Origin: Prevotella sp. UBA1378 | GTDB lineage: Bacteria; Bacteroidota; Bacteroidia; Bacteroidales; Bacteroidaceae | Assembly (NCBI GenBank): GCA_002305505.1 | Contig: DBRC01000003.1 | Coordinates: forward strand, 1 to 11,200 | Length of the DNA stretch: 11,200 bases | Reading direction: 5' to 3' | Part shown: piece after piece, positions 7,142-11,200 of the stretch | Layout of the letters: every line of letters starts with the position of its first letter | Position numbering within the stretch: the stretch's first letter is position 1 | The notes under the pieces: generated by a model | Seen by the model: only the letters and a program-made list of their open reading frames with translations | The model's database searches: none | What the model was told of the DNA's origin: nothing | Translations under genes and position numbers: made by a program

Positions 7142-10100
7142 ATGAACATATATTCCTTACTCGCGGCAACGGGCCTCATCACACTACTGGATACCGGCCA
7201 CACCGTAGCAAGCCAACCCGTAGACAGGTATACCTTGGAGAGGGTTTTCAGGTATCCGGGCGACTCGGTAGACATATCATGCTACTGGTACTGGATTTCG
7301 GGCAATATCTCACGGGAAGGAGTGGTGAATGACCTGAAGGCCATGAAGCAGGCAGGCATCAACCGGGCATACATCGGCAACATAGGGCTGCCGCCCAACG
7401 AGGCTCCCACCGGAAAGGTCAGGATTCTGTCAGCCGAATGGTGGGACATCATGCACACGGCCCTGAAAACGGCCGCCGAGGAGAATATCGAGATCGGTAT
7501 CTTCAATGCGCCAGGCTGGAGCCAGGCCGGCGGGCCATGGAATGCCCCCACCGCGTCGATGCGCTATCTGGGCACCCGGAGCTACGATGTGGAGGGCGGA
7601 AGGATATGTATGAGCCTCGCTGCCGACAGGGAGGCCTCTGGGCAAACGGTCAAGGTGTTAGCCTATCCCTTGCCGGCATGCCATACCACCATCGGTCCTG
7701 CCACGGCCCTCATACCACAGGAGGCCGGCGCCATGTTCGACGGAGACCCATCCACGGCAACTCCTCTTGCCGCAGCCAACCACACGATTACCATCACGCC
7801 ACGCGACAGCCTGTTTGCTGCCAGGTCGCTGCATATCCTGCCCGACACGAAACCCATCGCAGGCGCCCTGAAGATCGAAGTGAAGAGAAACGGGCAATGG
7901 GAAACCGTAAAACAGGCCGCCCTCAACCGTACCAATATAACAAAAAACGTGGGCTACGACGTGTTCGCCCCTTTCGCCATCGCGCTGCCCGGCATACGCG
8001 CCGAGGCCATCAGGCTCCACTTTGAACGTATGAACGCCGGATGCGGCATCCGCGAAATAAGGCTGTCGTCGGCACCCATCATCGAGAAATATGCCGAGAA
8101 GATTCTCGCCAAGATGCATCAGTCGCCCTTGCCTTACTGGAATGAATACAAATGGGTATCCGACAGCACCGAAACGAGCACAGGAGCCATACCCGAAGCA
8201 AGCATCACAGACCTCACGCCATGCGTTCAAGGCGACCGGCTCGAGTGCACGCTCCCCAAGGGGAAATGGCGCATCGTGCACGCCTACATGCAACCCACGG
8301 GCATCTGCAACAGCCCGGCACTCACCGACGGGCAAGGGCCTGAGGTTGACCGCTGGAACAGGCAGAGCCTGGCACATCACTACAACAGCTTCATCGGGCA
8401 AATCAGGGATCGCATACCCGCTGCCGACCGCCGAACATGGAAGACGGTGGTATGCGACAGCTACGAAAAAGCCACCCAGAATTTCGGCGACGATTTCATC
8501 ACACACTTCAAGGCGGCCTACGGCTACGACCCCACCCCATGGCTGCTCACTTACGAGGGCACCGTGGTAGGCAGCCAGGAGCAGTCTAACCGATTCTTAT
8601 GGGACCTGCGCCGCCTGATTGCCGACCGCCTGGCTTACGACCATATCGGGGGCATGCGCCAGCTGGCCCAAAAAGACGGCTTCAGGCTATGGCTCGAAAA
8701 CTATGGCCACTGGGGGTTCCCCGGTGAGTTCCTGCAATATGGCGGACAGGCCGACGACGTGGCCGGCGAGTTCTGGAGTGAAGGCACGCTGGGTGACATA
8801 GAGAACCGTTCTGCCTCGTCGTGTGCACATATCTACGGCAAGCACAAGGTCTACGCCGAATCGTTCACCTGTGGCGGACAGGCTTTTGCACGTTACCCTC
8901 ATCTCATGAAACAGCGGGGCGACAGGTTCTTTACCGAGGGCATCAACAGCACTCTCCTGCACCTGGTGATCTCGCAACCCGACGAGACCAGCCTGCCCGG
9001 GCTCAATGCCCCTTTCGGCAACGAGTTTAACCGCAAGAACACATGGTACGGCAAGCAACATCTGTTCACCGACTACCTGAAGCGTTGCAACTACCTGCTC
9101 CAGCAGGGGCGCTATGTGGCCGACGTGGCCTACTTCATCGGCGAAGATACCCCGGTGATGACCGGTGTCTGCGACCCGGCCCTCCCGCCCGGCTACCAGT
9201 TCGACTACATCAATGCCGAAGTCATTGAGAACAGCCTGTCGGCCGATTCCACCCACCACCTCTCCCTGCCTCATGGCACCCGATACAGGCTGCTCGTATT
9301 GCCCAAGACGGGCACCATGCGGCCGGCCCTGTTGCGCAAAATCATGACCCTGGTGCACGACGGTGCCATCGTGCTGGGGCCTAAGCCACAGAAGTCGCCC
9401 AGCCTGCAGAATTATCCGCGGTGCGACAGCGAGGTCAGGGCAATGGCCGACAGCCTGTGGGGGCCTGGCACGCCCACCCGGCTCATGAGGGTATATGGGA
9501 AGGGGCGTGTATATACAGGCCATGGAATCGACGAGATATTCCGTACGATGGGCGTAGCACCCGACTTCACGGCCGGCCACGACAGCCTGCTCTATGCCCA
9601 CACCACACAGAAAGACAGGGACATCTATTTCGTGTCCAACCAAAGCGGCGACACCATCCAGTTCAGGGCGCAGTTCAGAACCACCGGGGCGATACCCAGT
9701 ATATGGAATCCCGTGACCGGGACGGCGGAACCCGTGTACCAGACTGAAACCGATGGAACATATACCGCCATGCCCATCAAGCTTTATCCGCTCGAAAGCA
9801 CCTTCGTGGTGTTCGACCGGACAAACGGCGGCACGACAATGCGGAAGGGCAGTTGCCCGCCCGGCAATACACCCCGGAGCTCCACCCTGTACACGCTAAA
9901 TTCCCACTGGCGACTCTGCCTCAAAGATATGTTTGGGCATACCGTGAGCAGAAAACAGTGGACACTGGCCGACTGGTCTGCCAGCACCGACCCCGCCGTC
10001 AGGTACTTCTCCGGCCAGGGCACCTACACCAACACTTTCGTCGTGAGTGACATCGGCAGGGGAGATAAGGTTGAACTGGATTTGGGAAAGGTGGCTGTGA

Positions 10101-10384
10101 TGGCAACGGTGAAGGTGAACGGAAAGTATGTCGGAGGGGTGTGGACCCCGCCCTGCCGGCTCGACATCTCATCTGCCGTACGCAAAGGTAAAAACTTGAT
10201 TGAGATTCAGGTGGACAACACATGGGTAAACCGGCTGGTGGGCGATGTACGCCTGGAACCCGGGCAGCGCCGCACCACCTGCCCCAACAACCCTTACACT
10301 GTCGACTCACCGCTCCAGCCGGCAGGGCTTATCGGGCCGGTAAGCATACATGTCACACGGCTAAGAGGCCACGTCAAGGAATAG
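7142..10384 (+). CDS. GH106-type alpha-L-rhamnosidase, exported
   Basis: The 1080-residue product resembles the large GH106 rhamnosidases of gut Bacteroidota, which release alpha-L-rhamnose by an inverting mechanism from complex glycans such as pectins. Residues 1-~24 form a signal peptide (LLAATGLITLLDTGHTVAS) that unusually lacks Lys/Arg in its first residues. The N-terminal part has family strings: YWYWISGNIS (48-57), IFNAPGWSQAGGPW (120-133) and ADREASGQ (161-168). Residues ~195-310 look like an inserted discoidin-like beta-sandwich (MFDGDPSTA, then GCGIREIRLSS). The barrel continues with TDGQGPEVDRW (395-405), VVCDSYEKA (436-444), LWLENYGHWGFPGEF (516-530), EFWSEG (543-548) and YAESFTCGG (571-579); E519, E546 and E573 are candidate catalytic or binding acids. 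Residues ~955-1040 are a GH2-like jelly roll (GTYTNTFVV, VNGKYVGGVWTPP). Length is normal and the frame intact. There is no sorting domain, so it is likely periplasmic. It follows the hairpin by 32 bp, so it may depend on read-through or its own promoter. The precise linkage is unknown. Confidence 0.85.
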   Translation: MNIYSLLAATGLITLLDTGHTVASQPVDRYTLERVFRYPGDSVDISCYWYWISGNISREGVVNDLKAMKQAGINRAYIGNIGLPPNEAPTGKVRILSAEWWDIMHTALKTAAEENIEIGIFNAPGWSQAGGPWNAPTASMRYLGTRSYDVEGGRICMSLAADREASGQTVKVLAYPLPACHTTIGPATALIPQEAGAMFDGDPSTATPLAAANHTITITPRDSLFAARSLHILPDTKPIAGALKIEVKRNGQWETVKQAALNRTNITKNVGYDVFAPFAIALPGIRAEAIRLHFERMNAGCGIREIRLSSAPIIEKYAEKILAKMHQSPLPYWNEYKWVSDSTETSTGAIPEASITDLTPCVQGDRLECTLPKGKWRIVHAYMQPTGICNSPALTDGQGPEVDRWNRQSLAHHYNSFIGQIRDRIPAADRRTWKTVVCDSYEKATQNFGDDFITHFKAAYGYDPTPWLLTYEGTVVGSQEQSNRFLWDLRRLIADRLAYDHIGGMRQLAQKDGFRLWLENYGHWGFPGEFLQYGGQADDVAGEFWSEGTLGDIENRSASSCAHIYGKHKVYAESFTCGGQAFARYPHLMKQRGDRFFTEGINSTLLHLVISQPDETSLPGLNAPFGNEFNRKNTWYGKQHLFTDYLKRCNYLLQQGRYVADVAYFIGEDTPVMTGVCDPALPPGYQFDYINAEVIENSLSADSTHHLSLPHGTRYRLLVLPKTGTMRPALLRKIMTLVHDGAIVLGPKPQKSPSLQNYPRCDSEVRAMADSLWGPGTPTRLMRVYGKGRVYTGHGIDEIFRTMGVAPDFTAGHDSLLYAHTTQKDRDIYFVSNQSGDTIQFRAQFRTTGAIPSIWNPVTGTAEPVYQTETDGTYTAMPIKLYPLESTFVVFDRTNGGTTMRKGSCPPGNTPRSSTLYTLNSHWRLCLKDMFGHTVSRKQWTLADWSASTDPAVRYFSGQGTYTNTFVVSDIGRGDKVELDLGKVAVMATVKVNGKYVGGVWTPPCRLDISSAVRKGKNLIEIQVDNTWVNRLVGDVRLEPGQRRTTCPNNPYTVDSPLQPAGLIGPVSIHVTRLRGHVKE

Positions 10385-10670
10385 GGTTCACCCCACCGGG
10401 GGGACACGGGGAGGGCATCTTGGTTTTCCATTACAAAGGCCTTTGCAGGTAGGCCGGAGTTCTGAGATAATTATACCTGAGTTCGGGGTAAGGATCTCAC
10501 GTTAATCTGGACGGCGGTGCCCCCTTTGCGCTGCAGAGGCACGGCCGTTGCAAGGCGGAGGCTATACCCCTGTTTTGATTTTTGGCCATATTCGCTCCAT
10601 ATTTGTATGTATTGCCTATTTGTGGGTGTAAAGATAGTCTTTTCATTCGGGTTACGCAAATGTTTTTACC
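10385..10670. other. Intergenic stretch without a convincing gene
   Basis: About 286 bp after the GH106 stop hold no ORF that looks like a protein; the small ones show skewed, low-complexity residues. The first ~180 bp are GC-rich, then the sequence turns AT-rich near 10565. Visible elements are the 12-bp palindrome CAAAGGCCTTTG (10434-10445), an inverted pair TGAGAT (10463-10468) and ATCTCA (10494-10499), and CCCCACCGGGG (10391-10401), which is too short and lacks a T-run to be called a terminator. The block may be a dispersed intergenic element, but that needs genome comparison. Confidence 0.4.
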
Positions 10671-10736
10671 AAAAACCTCCGAAAACACCGGAATCTTTCA
10701 ATAAAAAACCTCCGAAATTACCAGAATCTTTCGATT
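10671..10736. repeat. Two imperfect 33-bp tandem direct repeats
   Basis: Units 10671-10703 and 10704-10736 both begin AAAAACCTCCGAAA and share GAATCTTTC near the end; they agree at 28 of 33 positions. Thirty-three bases is 11 codons, so either strand can be read through without shifting frame: plus KPPKTPESFN-like, minus RKI(P/L)V(F/I)SEVF. There is no spacer, so this is not a CRISPR array. The repeats abut the 3' end of the minus-strand gene fragment to the right. Confidence 0.75.
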
Positions 10737-11114
10737 CAATGATAACCTGTCCACCCATTCGGCTTTCGTGCCAATGCTGGTGACAGGTGGATATTTCCAT
10801 GCCTCAATAATGATGTTGCCGTCAAACTCATTGGGGTGTACTATGGCTCCTGATGCTCTGAAATCACGAAGTTGTTTGACGGTCATCATGATTACCCTTT
10901 CTGGATCAGGATTGAGCCAAGTGTAATGTGCCAGGGCATTGATGCCACATACGGTAGGAAGCTGGAATAATGAAGTTAGATTGCTTGCCGTGATAGACAA
11001 GCTGCGTGGTGCTGCAACCTTGTCTCTGGGTTCAGCGAAAAGCAATGGCATACCATGGAACTCTCCATCGTAGAACTTGTACGCCAACGAGTCTCCGATG
11101 GTGACACCTTTCAT
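10698..11114 (-). pseudogene. Truncated hypothetical gene, possibly an AbiEi-like (type IV toxin-antitoxin) fragment
   Basis: The minus strand from ATG 11114 to the TGA at 10700-10698 encodes 138 residues that look like a real protein (TVCGINALAHYTWLNPDPE, VKQLRDFRASG, IIIEAWKYPP, EWVDRLSL). The last motifs faintly recall the EAWKY...VDPLSL region of AbiEi-type antitoxins, but I cannot place the family firmly. It seems broken at both ends. Upstream the same frame stays open as GRPIQLQERSKAQ before the ATG, then meets a TGA; removing one base near 11154 would join it to MRYCHI starting at 11172, so a frameshift is likely, and no room remains for an N-terminal DNA-binding domain before other stops. 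At the 3' end the coding sequence runs into the 33-bp repeats, which supply the last ~11 residues (RKILVISEVFY). It may instead be a short intact gene. It is convergent with the GH106 gene and not part of that operon. Confidence 0.45.
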
Positions 11115-11200
11115 CTGCGCCTTGCTTCGTTCTTGCAGCTGTATAGGTCTTCCTAATATGACAATATCTCATTTTAATTATTATGCTTCATTTTAAAACA
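11115..11200. other. AT-rich right edge; possible decayed start of the minus-strand fragment
   Basis: These 86 bp contain the frame-broken upstream codons of the neighbouring fragment (11115-11172) and then an AT-rich stretch with stops in all minus-strand frames. No promoter or other element can be called with confidence. Confidence 0.3.

Noticed and set aside
7658..8506. 282-residue minus-strand ORF
   Set aside because: It is antisense to the GH106 coding region and lacks recognisable motifs.
8687..9643. 318-residue minus-strand ORF
   Set aside because: It is a shadow of the GH106 gene on the opposite strand, with no signal peptide, motif or sensible start context.
10391..10403. CCCCACCGGGG hairpin as the operon terminator
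   Set aside because: The stem is only 4 bp with a 3-nt loop, and no T-run follows.
10471..10688. Small minus-strand ORFs of 62 and 63 residues
   Set aside because: They have no convincing protein features, overlap each other in different frames, and one merely continues the frame of the broken upstream fragment.
10671..10736. Possible CRISPR array
   Set aside because: There are only two adjacent units, with no spacers between them and 5 mismatches; no cas gene is present.
10517..10783. 88-residue plus-strand ORF containing the KPPK.PESF repeat
   Set aside because: The repeat is translatable on both strands because its unit is a multiple of three; the rest of the ORF looks random and overlaps the better-supported minus-strand fragment.

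Overview
The window looks like a chromosomal piece of a member of the Bacteroidota, most likely Bacteroidales (Prevotella, Paraprevotella or a relative). Four things support this: a sensor with the periplasmic architecture of a hybrid two-component system (two-component regulator propellers plus a Y_Y_Y domain); a protein with a type IX secretion system (T9SS) C-terminal sorting domain; start codons preceded by A/T-rich leaders without Shine-Dalgarno sites; and a perfect Bacteroides-type -7 promoter box (TAnnTTTG). The coding part is fairly GC-rich. No species can be named from the sequence alone.

Layout. Positions 1-2293 (minus strand) hold the N-terminal 764 codons of the sensor; its membrane, kinase and regulator parts lie beyond the left edge. 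A 228-bp divergent promoter region follows (2294-2521). On the plus strand come a compact GH78-type alpha-L-rhamnosidase (2522-4324, TTG start), an 882-residue exported protein of six related ~120-residue domains ending in a T9SS sorting domain (4392-7040), a strong hairpin (7069-7102), and a 1080-residue GH106-type alpha-L-rhamnosidase (7142-10384). Positions 10385-10670 have no convincing gene. From 10671 to the right edge the composition is more AT-rich and holds two imperfect 33-bp tandem repeats and a minus-strand gene fragment that appears truncated at both ends; it faintly resembles type IV toxin-antitoxin AbiEi-like proteins.

How the genes may work together. The first four genes look like a small glycan-utilisation locus for a rhamnose-containing substrate, such as a pectic rhamnogalacturonan, another rhamnosylated polysaccharide or rhamnosylated plant glycosides. 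The sensor would detect a released sugar and switch on the divergent genes. Two unrelated rhamnosidase families (inverting GH78 and GH106) would remove rhamnose from different linkages. The T9SS-exported multi-domain protein between them has no recognised enzymatic motif and is the most novel item here: it may be a cell-surface glycan-capture protein. No SusC/SusD pair is visible in the window.
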